Shown here: in pieces, positions 36,451-47,963 of the stretch | How positions within the stretch are numbered: the stretch's first letter is position 1 | Layout of the letters: every line of letters starts with the position of its first letter | Source: Gibbula magus | Lineage: Eukaryota > Mollusca > Gastropoda > Trochida > Trochidae | Reading direction: 5' to 3' | Length of the DNA: 64,000 nucleotides | Assembly: GCA_936450465.1 (NCBI GenBank) | Contig: OW388302.1 | Location: forward strand, 16,207,530-16,271,529 | The notes under the pieces: generated by a model | Database searches by the model: none | Seen by the model: only the letters and a program-made list of their open reading frames with translations | Told to the model about the DNA's origin: nothing | Program-made: the position numbers and the translations under genes

Positions 36451-38518
36451 CTAGACCTTTTGGAACTGGAGAAGAAGATGAAAATTGGTTTTTAAACATT
36501 TGACCCCTGTAACCCAATTTTGGGTCATGGGGTCACGAAATCTACAATTTAGAATCCCCATTGGCCAAGGAGTCAGCAAACAACTTTTCAGCTCTCTAGA
36601 CCTTTTGGAACTGGAGAAGAATATGAAAATAGGTTTTTAAGAATGTGACCCCTGCGACCCCATTAGGGGCCATGGGGTCACGAAATCTATAATCTAGAAT
36701 CCCCATTGGCCAAGGAGTCTGCAAACAACTTTTCAGCTCTCTAGACCTTTTGGAACTGGAGAAGAAGATGAAAATTGGTTTTTAAACATTTGACCCCTGT
36801 AACCCCATTTGTGGTCATGGGGTCACGAAATCTACAATTTAGAATCCCCATTGGCCAAGGAGTCTACAAACAACTTTTCAGCTCTCTAGACCTTTTGGAA
36901 CTGGAGAAGAAGATGAACATTGGTTTTAAAACATGTGACCCCTGCGACCCCATTTGTGGTCATGAGGTCACGAAATCTACAATTTAGAATCCCCATTGGC
37001 CAAGGAGTCAGCAAACAACTTTTCAGCTCTCTAGACCTTTTGGAACTGGAGAAGAAGATGAAAATAGGTTTTTAAGAATGTGACCCCTGCGACCTCATTT
37101 GGGGTCATGGGGTCACGAAATATATAATCTAGAATCCCCATTGGCCAAGGAGTCTGCAAACAACTTTTCAGCTCTCTAGACCTTTTGGAACTGGAGAAGA
37201 AGATGAAAATTGGTTTTTAAACATTTGACCCCTGTAACCCAATCTGGGGTCATGGGGTCACGAAATCTACAATTTAAAATCCCCATTGGCCAAGGAGTCT
37301 GTACACAACTTTTCAGCTCTCTAGACCTGTTGGAACTGGAGAAGAAGATGAACATAGGTTTTTAAGAATGTGACCCCTGCGACCCCATTAGGGGCCATGG
37401 GGTCACGAAATCTACAATTAAGAATCCCCATTGGCCAAGGAGTATGCACACAACTTTTCAGCTCTCTAGACCATTTGGAACTGGAGAAGAAGATGAAAAT
37501 AGGTTTTAAAACATGTGACTCCTGGGACGCCATTTGTGGTCATGAGGTCACGAAGTCTACAATTTAGAATCCCCATTAGCCAAGGAGTCTGCAAACAACT
37601 TTTCAGCTCTCTAGACCTTTTGGGACTGGAGAAGAAGATGAACATAGGTTTTTAAGAATGTGACCCCTGCGACCCCATTAGGGGCCATGGGGTCACGAAA
37701 TCTAGAATCTAGAATCCCAATTGGCCAAGGAGTCTGCAAACAACTTTTCAGCTCTCTAGACCTCTTGGAACTGGAGAAGAAGATGAAAATAGGTTTTTAA
37801 GAATGTGACCCCTGCGACCTCATTTGGGGTCATGGGGTCACGAAATATATATTCTAGAATCCCCATTGGCCAAGGAGCCTGCACACAACTTTTCAGCTCT
37901 CTAGACCTTTTGGAACTGGAGAAGAAGATGAACATTGGTTTTTAAACATGTGACCCCTGTGACCCCATTTGGGGTCATGGGGTCACGAAATCTACAATTT
38001 AGAATCCCCATTGGCCAAGGAGTCCGCACACAACTTTTCAGCTCTCTAGAACTTTTGGAACTGGAGAAGAAGATGAAAATATGTTTTAAAACATGTGACT
38101 CCTGTGACCCCATTTGTGGTCATGAGGTCACGAAATCTACAATTTAGAATCCCCATTCGCCAAGGAGTCAGCAAACAACTTTTCAGCTCTCTAGACCTTT
38201 TGGAACTGGAGAAGAAGATTAAAATAGGTTTTTAAGAATGTGACCCCTGCGACCCCATTAGGGGCCATGGGGTCACGAAATCTATAATCTAGAATCCCCA
38301 TTGGCCAAGGAGTCTGCAAACAACTTTTCAGCTCTCTAGATCTTTTGGAACTGGAGAAGAAGATGAAAATTGGTTTTTCAAACATTTGACCCCTGTGACC
38401 CCATTTGGGGTCACGAAATCTACCATTTAAAATCCCTATTGGCCAAGGAGTCTGCACATAAAATTACAGCTCTGTAGAGTTATTGGTTCTGGAGAAGAAG
38501 TCAAAAAAGCGAAAAGTT

Positions 38519-38558
38519 TACGGACGGATGGATGGATGGACGGACGGATGGACGGACG
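38519..38558. repeat. (GGAC/GGAT)n microsatellite at element end
   Basis: About ten tetranucleotide units of GGAC and GGAT just after the last degenerate 145 bp monomer. The same kind of microsatellite marks one end of each tandem-core element in this window. Confidence 0.85.
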
Positions 38559-38828
38559 CCAGACGCCATGCCATGCCATAAGCCTATTCAGGCCTGATGA
38601 GCTAAAAAAGTATAAAATTTAATAAAATTCAATAAAAACAGGCTCCAGGTTTCCACTATATGCTGAACTATTCAGCCGTTCGAATATCAAATATTCTTCT
38701 TCTAGAATAAATAAGATTCCAGGGGTGTGTTGCAAATTGCCCAAATGACCACATCAACTGACCATCGAGGAACAACACTGATGTTTCAACATTGACAAGT
38801 CCTTATTTGTTTGCTTCCCCACCTTACT

Positions 38829-38966
38829 TCACACAGACAAAGGACAAGTTTCACACAGACAAAGGACAAGTTTCACACAGACAAAGGACAAGTTTCACAC
38901 AGACAAAGGACAAGTTTCACACAGACAAAGGACAAGTTTCACACAGACAAAGGACAAGTTTCACAC
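38829..38966. repeat. 22 bp minisatellite, 6 copies
   Basis: Perfect copies of CACACAGACAAAGGACAAG plus TTT start at 38830, 38852, 38874, 38896, 38918 and 38940. Overlapping ORFs (62 and 67 codons) merely cycle through three frames of the 22-mer and are not genes. Confidence 0.9.
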
Positions 38967-39062
38967 CCCCTGGACTTTGAATGCTCTAGAACGTATGTAA
39001 TTTGTTCCAACTAGAGAACGTCAATAGGGGCTAGGTCAGGGACAATGAACATAAACAAACGT

Positions 39063-40030
39063 AGAAGAAAGAAGCCATGTTCTTTACACTTAAAGATGGC
39101 CAACAAGATATTTACTTGAATTGTGACGGTCGCCATATTAAAACAGTTGATAATCATAAACATTTGGGTTTAACCTTTTCATCTAATGGAAACTGGCAGC
39201 ATCATATTGAAAACATTGTAAAAAAGACCTCTAAAATGATCGGGGCATTTCGGAAACTAAACATTATCAAAAATATATACTGTGTTTTTAAGACCACATT
39301 TTGAGTACATGTATGCTTTTGAGGTATGGGATAGTTGCTTGACTGAAAAAGCTAACAAATTAGAAAAAAACTTCAACTTCAAGTGGCCTGCATAGTTACA
39401 GGTCTTCCAAGATATGCCTCTTCCCGTTCCTTGTATTATGAAACTGGATGGGATTTACTTTCTGAGGGAAGGAGGAGATTCAAATTGACATTATTCTATA
39501 AAATACAAATTCTAATAATTTTAACCAACAGTGTACACGATTGAAGTATTCAACAACATCATTTATTCCATTATCAATTAAATTATATAATAACATTGCC
39601 TTAGCTATCAGGAATTCTGATTTTGTTTCATCATTTAAGTCTAACATTCATGCCAAAGAAATATGTGCACCTGTATATTTTTCGTATGGAATGAGAAAAT
39701 TAAATGTTTTACACACACGATTAAGATATATGGCCAACTCACTTAATTATGATTTATTTGGAATGAATGTAAGACATGATGCGTGTTGTCAATGTGGTCA
39801 TGTGTGAACATTTTTTTCATTTTTTCTTTGAGTGCCCCTTGTACTTCGCTCAGTGTGAAACGAAGTTTATATTTTTTAAAATATTGTTAGAAACAGAACA
39901 ACAATAAAAAAAAATGAGCTTATTTTACATGACGATGCAGGTTTCTCTATCTTTGAAATTCAGAATATTTTCAAAATTGTTCATATTTATATCTCTCAAA
40001 CTAAACGCTTGTGCATACATAGTGAAAGTG
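39063..40030 (+). pseudogene. 5'-truncated LINE, ORF2 C-terminal remnant
   Basis: Frameshifted reverse-transcriptase ORF remains. From 39077 the protein has the post-palm motif HKHLGLTFSSNGNWQHHI. Downstream in other frames come YYETGWDLLSEGRRRFKL (about 39434-39490) and a C-terminal part (39541 on) with LRYMANSLNYDLF. It ends in a Cys/His cluster, CCQCG then HFFFECPLY (about 39783-39842), the zinc-finger-like tail of CR1/Jockey/I-type non-LTR retrotransposons. At least three frameshifts or stops inactivate it. The palm catalytic motif and endonuclease are missing. It directly precedes a Penelope-like remnant. Confidence 0.75.
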
Positions 40031-40194
40031 TCATCCACTTTCCTGTACCAGCAGCCAGCCACCCTACACTAGACAACTTGTGGTTGTGGCAGTAGCTACA
40101 TTTGAGAAACCTGTCGACCTTTCAACATCTGACTAAAAGAACATAAAACATCAGCAGAGAAATCCGACCTCCAATCAGCCCTTTCAGAACACTC

Positions 40195-40655
40195 TACAAC
40201 AACCCAAACCACTCAATCAACTGGCAGCACGCAGAAATTCTGGCTTCCAACATCAGTGATTAGCGGAAAAGAAAACTCCAAGAATCAATCTGCTTGAGAA
40301 GATTAAGCCCTGAGATTAACAGGGATCAATGAGTTTATCTCCCTACCGCCTGGTCGGTCACCAAACAATCATAGATTCTTATCTGCTCATCACTCTGCTG
40401 TATAAACATTTCGGTTTCAGTACTTATTCATTGTTACTCATTGTATATTCTCTGTTATCCCATTTAAATGTGTGTACAAACCTAATTACTTCTGTATCTA
40501 CTTCCATGCTTGTACATAATTAGTTGCTTCTTTGGCTTCCTGATCATCTACTTATATATAATGTACCATCCACCATGTTCAGTATCCACCTGAAGAAGGG
40601 GCAAGAAGTAGCCCAGAAACGTCGTGTGAAACAAATAAAGAAGTTGCTATCCATA
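40195..40655 (+). pseudogene. Penelope-like element 3' remnant
   Basis: At about 40216-40345 one frame, broken by two stops, reads NWQHAEILASN, then RKRKLQESICLRRLSPEINRDQ, then VYLPTAW. This is the C-terminal region of Penelope-like polyproteins downstream of the GIY-YIG core (pattern RK.-ES..I....P.-NRD.G-.LP..W). The 3' part (40584-40650) holds a CTGAAGA-stem-GAAAC motif and then an AATAAAGAAGTTGCTATCC tail of the kind seen at Penelope/DIRS-like 3' ends. No reverse-transcriptase domain is left. ORFs at 40329-40523 and 40524-40787 overlap it in other frames and are not real. Confidence 0.6.
40590..40620 (+). ncRNA. hammerhead-ribozyme-like core
   Basis: CTGAAGA (40590-40596, matching the CUGANGA box) is followed by a stem GGGC/GCCC (40599-40602 with 40611-40614) and GAAAC (40616-40620). 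That is the conserved half of a hammerhead. Penelope-like elements are known to carry hammerheads. The remaining requirement (a short stem III followed by UH) is not clearly met here, so it may be degenerate. Confidence 0.4.
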
Positions 40656-40984
40656 ACATCTGTCTCTCATCAACTTGTTTTGTTATCTGTTCTGCTACAG
40701 AAGTTAACAATTTACACTCTTGAGATAAAAGAGTATAATATAATAGACACTGTAGATGAACATTATAAACAAATTGTTACAGTTTAGGTATCAACAGTTT
40801 CTAAGAGGTCGATATTGCTAGTTTCAGCTTATATTGAGTTATTTTGCCTATAACCTCTGTGAGAAGATAGGCACGGGGTCCTCTATTCATTCTAAAGGTA
40901 AGGTGGTAGAGGATCACGTTAAAGGCACAAAACGAACATGTGAAGAGTATATTTTATTTGCGGTTTGCAAATATAATAATGATA

Positions 40985-43830
40985 ACAAGAAGACATAGTC
41001 ACCAACATCTCCCGCCAGACACAAGACATGAGAACAGGGGCAATAATTCAAGAATAAATAATTGTTGGCTTCTTATTTTCTTTCCATTAAGATATCGATA
41101 TTCTTAAGCCACACAACTGATTTGATGTTAAACAATGTCTGAGAAAATCTATACCCTTTGAAGATACTTGGAACAGAGTCGAAAAAGCGGAACAAGGGGA
41201 ATAACTCCGGAAAAATTAATCACATGCTTCTTTCTTCGAACTCCATCAAGGTATCGATACTCTTAAACCAAACAGCAAGTTTGGTTATCCTATTTTAAAT
41301 TGTTTCGGAGAAAAACTGCCCATTTTTATTATCATTTGGTGATACCTCGAACAGAGTCAAAATATACGGAACAAGGGCATTAACTCCACAAACAATAATT
41401 ATGTGCTTCTCATTTTCAAACTCCATTAGGGTACTTATGCCCTCAAGCCACACACCAAATTGGGTGATCCTATCTTAAATAGTCTCTGAGAAAAGTTGTG
41501 CCCTTTAGAGATAGCATGAACCGAGTCCAAAAATACGGAACAAGGGCAATAACTCCGGAAATATAATCATACGGTTCTTATTTTCGAACTTCATCAAGGT
41601 ATTAATGCCCTCTAGCCACACACCAAATTTGGTTGTCCTATCTTCAATAGTTTCTGAGAAAAGCTCCCCCCTTTGGAAATACGATGAACAAAGTCCAACA
41701 AATACGGAACAAGGGATATAACTCTGGAAATAATAATTGCATGTTTCTCATTTTCGAACTCCATCAAGGTATGAATACCTTTAAGCAACAGACCAAATTT
41801 AGTTGTCCTATCTTAAATAGTTTCTGAGAAAAGCTCTCCCCTTTGGAGTACGATGAACAAAGTCCAACAAATACGGAACAAGGGCAATAACTCTGGAAAG
41901 AATAATTGCATGTTTCTCATTTTCGAACTCCATCAAGGTATGTATGCCCTCAAGCAACACACCAAATTTGGTTGTCCTATCTTAAATAGTTTTGATCGTG
42001 TTTGGCACGCCGGATTGTTAGTAAAATTTGAGTCCATAGGAATCACGGGAGATCTCTGGCAATGGTTTAAAAAATATCTCAGCAATAGGAAACAGTCAGT
42101 TGTTATTAACGGTCATAAATCAAATCCAAAGTTTGTATTGGCGGGCGTTCCTCAGGGATCAGTCTTGGGACCGCTATTATTTCTTGTCTATATAAATGAT
42201 TGAACAAACGGGTTACTAAGCAACATGAAACTCTTTGCAGATAACACTTCTCTATACTTGGTTATAGAAGATCCGCTTCAGACTCAAACACTGCTAAACA
42301 ATGATTAAGATCAAATTTCAGACTGGGCTAGTAAATAGCAAGTAAAATTCAGCACCGAACAAAACAGAAGCTATTCTATTTTCAAATAAGAACCGAATAG
42401 GTCCAAAGCTTCCTTTAACACTTAACCACACTGTCATATCCGAAGTATGCGAACATAAACACATTGGTCTGATATTACAAGATGATGGAAAATGGCAGAA
42501 ACATATTGAATATATATTGAGAAAAGCAAGTCCACTTATAAATTGTCTGCGAAGTTTAAAAAATACAGGCTGAATAGAGTATCTCTTGAAACTGTTTATA
42601 GATCCTATATGTTGCCTATTTTTGACTATTGTGATACCATTTGGGATAATCATACAAAGGACAAGCGTTAATGATAGAAAAATTACATTTAGATGCTTTG
42701 AGGACAATTTCAGGCGCTGTTAGAGGCACAAGTCACGAAAAACTCTATTCTGAGACTGGATATTGTTCTTTAGTTGAAAGGCGCCACTACCATAAAATAT
42801 GTATGTTCTATAAAATGGTAAATATATTAACTCCACAATATCTCTCAATATTGGTACCACCAATGTTTCAAATGTAAACAGTTATAATTTACGAAACTCC
42901 AATAATATACGATGCGCTTCAGGGCGTTCTTCCCATTTTAATAATTCCTTTCTCCCATCTACTGTTAAGGCGTGGAATTCGTTTGACATGAATATGAGAA
43001 ATTCCGAGTCATTATCATGTTGCTTGTGACAAGTATTTAGCTCCAACATTTAAAAAGTATATATCATATGGTCACAGTCGTAGTCAAATTCTTCTCTGCA
43101 GTTTGGCCTTGGTTGTGGTGATCTAAATTCCCATCTAGTTGATAGATGTTTGTCTGAAAACCGTGCCTGTTCTTGTGAAAACATTCGAGAAGATCCTTTT
43201 CATTATTTCCTTGTGTGTCCTCTTTATACTACATCCAGATTCAGCAAATACTTTTACCAAAACAATATAACTGTACGTGCTATTCTAATCGGTGAGGAAA
43301 CTGTTGATCACATCTGTGTATGATTTCATAAATGAAACTAACCGTTTTTCATAAAGTTCGGTAGCATATGCTTTTTATTTTTAAATACTGCGATTTTACT
43401 AAACATGTGTATAAACTCTAATGTATTTCCACAAATGTATTTACAAACTTATTTGTCTTAAGTTTGTTTTAGGAGAAGCATTTATATAGGCTAGTGTAGC
43501 CTGTTTGCTAATCCTTTTTTTCCAATTTAACTTCTCATATTTCATGTACGTGATTTGTTATTTGGAGAAAAAAAACACTGTTTAAATCATTAAATAGTTT
43601 CTGAGAAAAGCTTTCCCCTGAGCATAGTCCAAATACGGAATAAGGGCAATAACTCTGGACAACATAAGTGCACGCTTCTCATTTTCGAACTCCATCAAAG
43701 TATTTATGCCCTCAAGCAACACTACAGATTTGGTAACCCTATATTAAACGGTCTTTGAGAAAAGCTATCCCCCTCAACTCGGACGGACGGACGGAACCCA
43801 AACCAATATCCCCCTGGCGGGGAATAATAA
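40985..43830 (+). mobile_element. HINE-like element with 169-179 bp units, split by a LINE
   Basis: Starts near ACAAGAAGACATAGTCACC. At least five units carry the anchor CGGAACAAGG at 41188, 41367, 41536, 41705 and 41874 (spacing 179, 169, 169, 169). A further unit resumes at 43601 after a LINE insertion (CGGAATAAGGG near 43634). The end has CGGACGGACGGACGG (about 43783-43797) and a hairpin CCCC-TGGC-GGGG (43811-43822). The single-monomer relative is at 18920-19150. The ORF at 41853-42203 is a chimera of array and LINE. Confidence 0.65.
41982..43600 (+). pseudogene. 5'-truncated LINE inserted in tandem array, 11 bp TSD
   Basis: Insert 41993-43589 is flanked by TTAAATAGTTT at 41982-41992 and 43590-43600, and the uninterrupted array unit carries this word once. 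The protein starts inside the reverse-transcriptase palm: FDRVWHAGLLVKFESIGITG, then VPQGSVLGPLLFLVYIND, then FADN in place of the catalytic FADD, then THIGLILQDDGKWQKHI-like and YCSLVERRHYHKICMFYKM segments (about 42756-42816). The end of ORF2 (about 43130-43270) retains a CP-type zinc-finger tail. Stops and frameshifts occur throughout. The family looks related to the 39 kb LINE but is not the same copy. Confidence 0.85.
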
Positions 43831-43845
43831 AGGTGCTAAGTGAAC

Positions 43846-44017
43846 ATAAAACAACACACCAACTTGAATAAATAAATGATGTAGTTCATATCATGTCTCT
43901 TGATGGCTCATCACACACCTTAGAATTGGAATATAAAACAACACACCAACTTGAATAAATAAATGATGTAGTTCATATCACGTCTCTTGATGGCTCATCA
44001 CACACCTTAGAATCGGA
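43846..44017. repeat. 86 bp tandem duplication
   Basis: Two copies of an 86 bp unit starting ATAAAACAACACACC at 43846 and 43932, nearly identical (CATG/CACG, AATTGG/AATCGG). It lies just beyond the HINE-like end. Confidence 0.85.
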
Positions 44018-44077
44018 ATATGAAATATATAATCGGAACACTTCCCAACTTATACACATTCAAAACACGAGCAACTT

Positions 44078-44975
<898 letters not shown>

Positions 44976-44976
44976 T

Positions 44977-45165
44977 TCATCAAAAATTATTGTTTCATCA
45001 AAGTCCTTTTTTTCATCAAAGTCCTTTTTTTCATCAAAGTCAGTTTTTTCATCAAAGTAAGTTTTGTCATCAAAGACAGTTTATTCATTAAAGTCAGTTT
45101 TGTCGTCAAAAACAGTTTATTCATTTTTTTCATAAAAGTCGGTTTTTCCATCAAGGTATATCATA
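44977..45165. repeat. 18 bp minisatellite, about 10 degenerate copies
   Basis: Tandem TTTCATCAAAGTCCTTTT-type units (TCATCAAAGTCAG, TCATCAAAGTAAG, TCGTCAAAAACAG and so on) decay towards the right. No coding frame is supported. Confidence 0.8.
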
Positions 45166-45169
45166 TTGT

Positions 45170-47240
45170 GTAAGATTATCATTCTTATCAACAAATAACT
45201 GTTAGAATAATCTCAATAGTATATAATAAAACATCAACATTAATTTGAGCAATTTAACTTTCATTATAACTCCCTATACCTTCCTTATATTCTGATATCA
45301 CGTTAGACGTAATGAGTGGCAGAAATAGTTTGATGCAATGATAACTTATCATCGTTCTGAATTGTAGTGTGTTTGACCTTTACCAAATGATGCACGTTTT
45401 GAAAGTGAATGTACAGGGGTAATTTTCAAGTTCGTTGACTCAACCTTGAAATGAAAACTATGTTTAACCAGCACAACACATTTCAGAGAAACTTAAATGT
45501 TTTAAAATTATATACTTGGATTACACAACAGTCAAGTAACATGAGGTAAACGAGTGGTTTCAATTTGAAACAAACATACTTGGGTAGTCAAGCACCGAGC
45601 AGAAAGCAATGCGAGACACATAGCATGTGACAGATTTATATGCACTTGCACCTCTCGTAGAGAGTACTGCAGCTATGCAGATATACTGATTTCGGTTATA
45701 ACAAGATTTAGGCACAGCTATTGAAGCGTGAGTTACACAGTTATCTAACACACCTTGTGCAATATTTAAGAGTATTACAAGTTATCTGATAGTGATATAA
45801 TCATCCCATATAGAGATCCTCATATATGCAGTGTCCAAACAAAACAAAGAATGTGTTAGATAGCATGGGGACATTGGTTTACACATTTTTATATTGCTGA
45901 AACATACAAAATTTACATTATAGAAACGATGCTATGTTTACATGTTCTTACTAAGCCACTAAAACACATATTCGATAGTATGCAACGACGTCAGATTAAC
46001 ATTTTATATCTAAACCTCTCAACATATATAATGAACAGTTCGAACATGATATCGTATTTATATTATTATATTAAGAATTTGAATCATTATCAAAATCATT
46101 GAGATTAAGTGATATTTATATATTCTATATCCCGGACTAAAGTGTAATGTATTTAACAGTTGGAATTTTGTTATCAAAAGAAGAACTTGGAATATGTTAG
46201 CCAGTATTAAAGACCCTGTCTTAACTGATTTTCTCTGGTAAATTTCATCTCACTTCTTCTACAGTATTGTACCCCTTTAAGTAATGTTCAGAACATGCAT
46301 ACGCTGTTACACTTCCAAAATATAAAACGGACTCAAGGACGTCCATTGACATACCAAGGTTAAGTTTCACTGCGGGAACATGTTACAACCAGCTTGGTAG
46401 AATAGTTGAAACTAAAATACGTCGTGGTGGGTTTATTTATTATCTTGTTGTTGATATTTTTTAATCTGTTAAACGTTTGTTTAATTTACAACATGTAGCG
46501 GGAATATGAAAGCCAGTCTCAAAGGGTTTGTTCAAATAAAATATCGTATCGCTCCACATACCCCGGATTAACGCACATGTTGGTTCTTTCATTTTCCCTG
46601 TATTAGAAACATGCAATGTTTCTCAGGCGTCAGCGCATCACTTTTATTTGTGCACGTGACAACTTTTTATTGTCATTTAAAACAATAAATTACGAATTTG
46701 CTGCATCATGTTTGCTAATCCAAAAATCCGTTCACGTACCAATGGTCTGCAGGAATAGATGTGCCTCTGTTTTGTATACTTCTAGCATTTCCAAGCTGTA
46801 TTCTGATGAAAAAAAACATAGTGTATTTTTCCTTTGGCACTATTATTTCCAACAAAAAGTAAAAAGGAAATACAACCACCATCGTCACTTTTAAGAAAAA
46901 AGTGACCAAAAACCATTTAATTTTGTATCCTTACATGAAGTGTTCAAAAACCTTAAATGTCTTTGTTAAACATGTGTTTAGAGGAAACGGATATTATAAC
47001 TACTTTTTTTAAAAATCAATCAGATACAATGACACCAAAAGTGATCGAAGTATACATCAACAAAAAAATATTCAAATTTATATAATATGTACATGTACAC
47101 AAAATATGCATTTCCACACTAAATTTAGTTACAGCAGTATGAACCTTAAAAATAAGACTTTTTGTAAACAGTGAAATCTGACAAAGGTTGCTCACTGATG
47201 TGTGTACTAATTAATGTAATGACACCTGTAAACAACAGAG
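45170..47240. other. unassigned DNA
   Basis: About 2 kb with no recognised gene, repeat or RNA. Short ORFs at 45560-45751 (-) and 46616-46894 (+) have no splice, domain or repeat support. Confidence 0.3.
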
Positions 47241-47241
47241 A

Positions 47242-47244
<3 letters not shown>

Positions 47245-47283
<39 letters not shown>
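47245..47283 (+). repeat. poly(G) run of 39
   Basis: Thirty-nine consecutive G in otherwise AT-rich DNA. It could form G-quadruplexes on the plus strand. Exact length is prone to sequencing error. Confidence 0.9.
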
Positions 47284-47284
<1 letters not shown>

Positions 47285-47289
47285 GAGAC

Positions 47290-47960
47290 ATAGTTAAACA
47301 CTATTTTACTACTATTTTACGGAATATAAACCACGCATTAAAATGATTGGTATTTGCTTATAATAATGTGAAATATTGTCTTGTCAAAAAGGGTCATTTA
47401 AATCTTATTACTTTAAATTTTATATTAAATTGTATGAACATAAACGTTCATTAAAAGCAAACCTGTTTGGAATTTATGCTACCAGTCTTGCAACAAGGGT
47501 GAACATAAACATGGGTAAAATCACTCAGAAAACACTTTTAAGTTCATAAAAATTATTACCCTTGTATTCGATATTTTCTCAAGAAGCTTTTGTATTGTTA
47601 TATTTGATATTTTGACAGTCACAAACAAGTTACACAAGATTGACCTCAAGCTGTTTCTCAATTGGAGACAGTAAAACATGCACATGACATAACATGCAAT
47701 ACATTTATAGTTCCCCTAAATCAATGCTACAACAAGCCAGAGTTCATACCTCTTATCAGTCACGAGAACAAGCTGACATTGAGGCATGAATCATACCTTG
47801 TCAAGGCCATTACAACCTTTACATGAAATACTAAGAATACCCTGCAGACCCATTTTCGGGTGAAACGTCTCGCGATGGCTAGCTCATGAATATTCATTGA
47901 CCATAGAAATACCGGAAGCTCCATAGCGTCCAGCGTTTGCAGGGTGTAGTTTTCAAATCC
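47290..47960. other. unassigned DNA
   Basis: No gene seen. GCTCATGAATATTCATTG near 47883 shares a word with 7905. Confidence 0.3.
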
Positions 47961-47963
47961 TTT

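Larger units (their letters stand above)
21426..38500. repeat. 145 bp satellite array with higher-order structure, about 119 monomers
   Basis: The anchor CTAGACC sits at 21661, 21806 and so on to 38336: 116 monomers in exact 145 bp register, plus two degenerate units at the left (anchors about 21426, 21524) and a shortened one at the right. Each monomer has a constant part (AGAATCCCCATTGGCCAAGG, TTTTCAGCTCTCTAGACC, GGAGAAGAAGATGAA) and a variable part that defines at least eight subtypes. Since 145 is not a multiple of three, the many 65-70 codon ORFs on both strands are repeat artefacts: each is a two-monomer read-through ending in the next frame. Divergence is concentrated in the variable part and at the array edges. 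Confidence 0.95.
21225..38603 (+). mobile_element. giant HINE/pearl-like element carrying the 145 bp array
   Basis: The left end has a hairpin GAGCC-ATG-GGCTC (21225-21237) followed by AGCTCATCAGG (21240-21250). The right end has a GGAC/GGAT microsatellite (38519-38558), a GCCATGCCATGCC run and CCTGATGAGCT (38593-38603), the exact reverse complement of the left 11-mer. Between them are 80 bp of unique leader and the tandem array. Subterminal inverted repeats, a terminal hairpin, a GGAC microsatellite and a tandem core are the hallmarks of Helentron-derived HINEs and pearl elements. Assignment to that class is inference; no Rep/helicase gene is present. If one element, it is unusually large because its core expanded to over 16 kb. 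Confidence 0.65.

Noticed and set aside
21806..38147. Dozens of 65-91 codon ORFs on both strands with near-identical proteins
   Set aside because: They are two-monomer read-throughs of the 145 bp satellite. The unit length is not a multiple of three, and both strands are equally open, so no protein family is implied.
21661..38480. CRISPR-like regular spacing
   Set aside because: The monomers are contiguous 145 bp copies that are similar throughout, with no short constant repeat separated by unique spacers, and the sequence is eukaryotic.
38792..39014. Two overlapping ORFs with TDKGQVSHRQRTSF-type repeats
   Set aside because: Produced by cycling frames of a perfect 22 bp minisatellite.
41853..42203. 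116-codon ORF containing an RT motif
   Set aside because: Its N-terminal third is tandem-array DNA; only the part after 41993 is LINE. It is a chimera created by the insertion.
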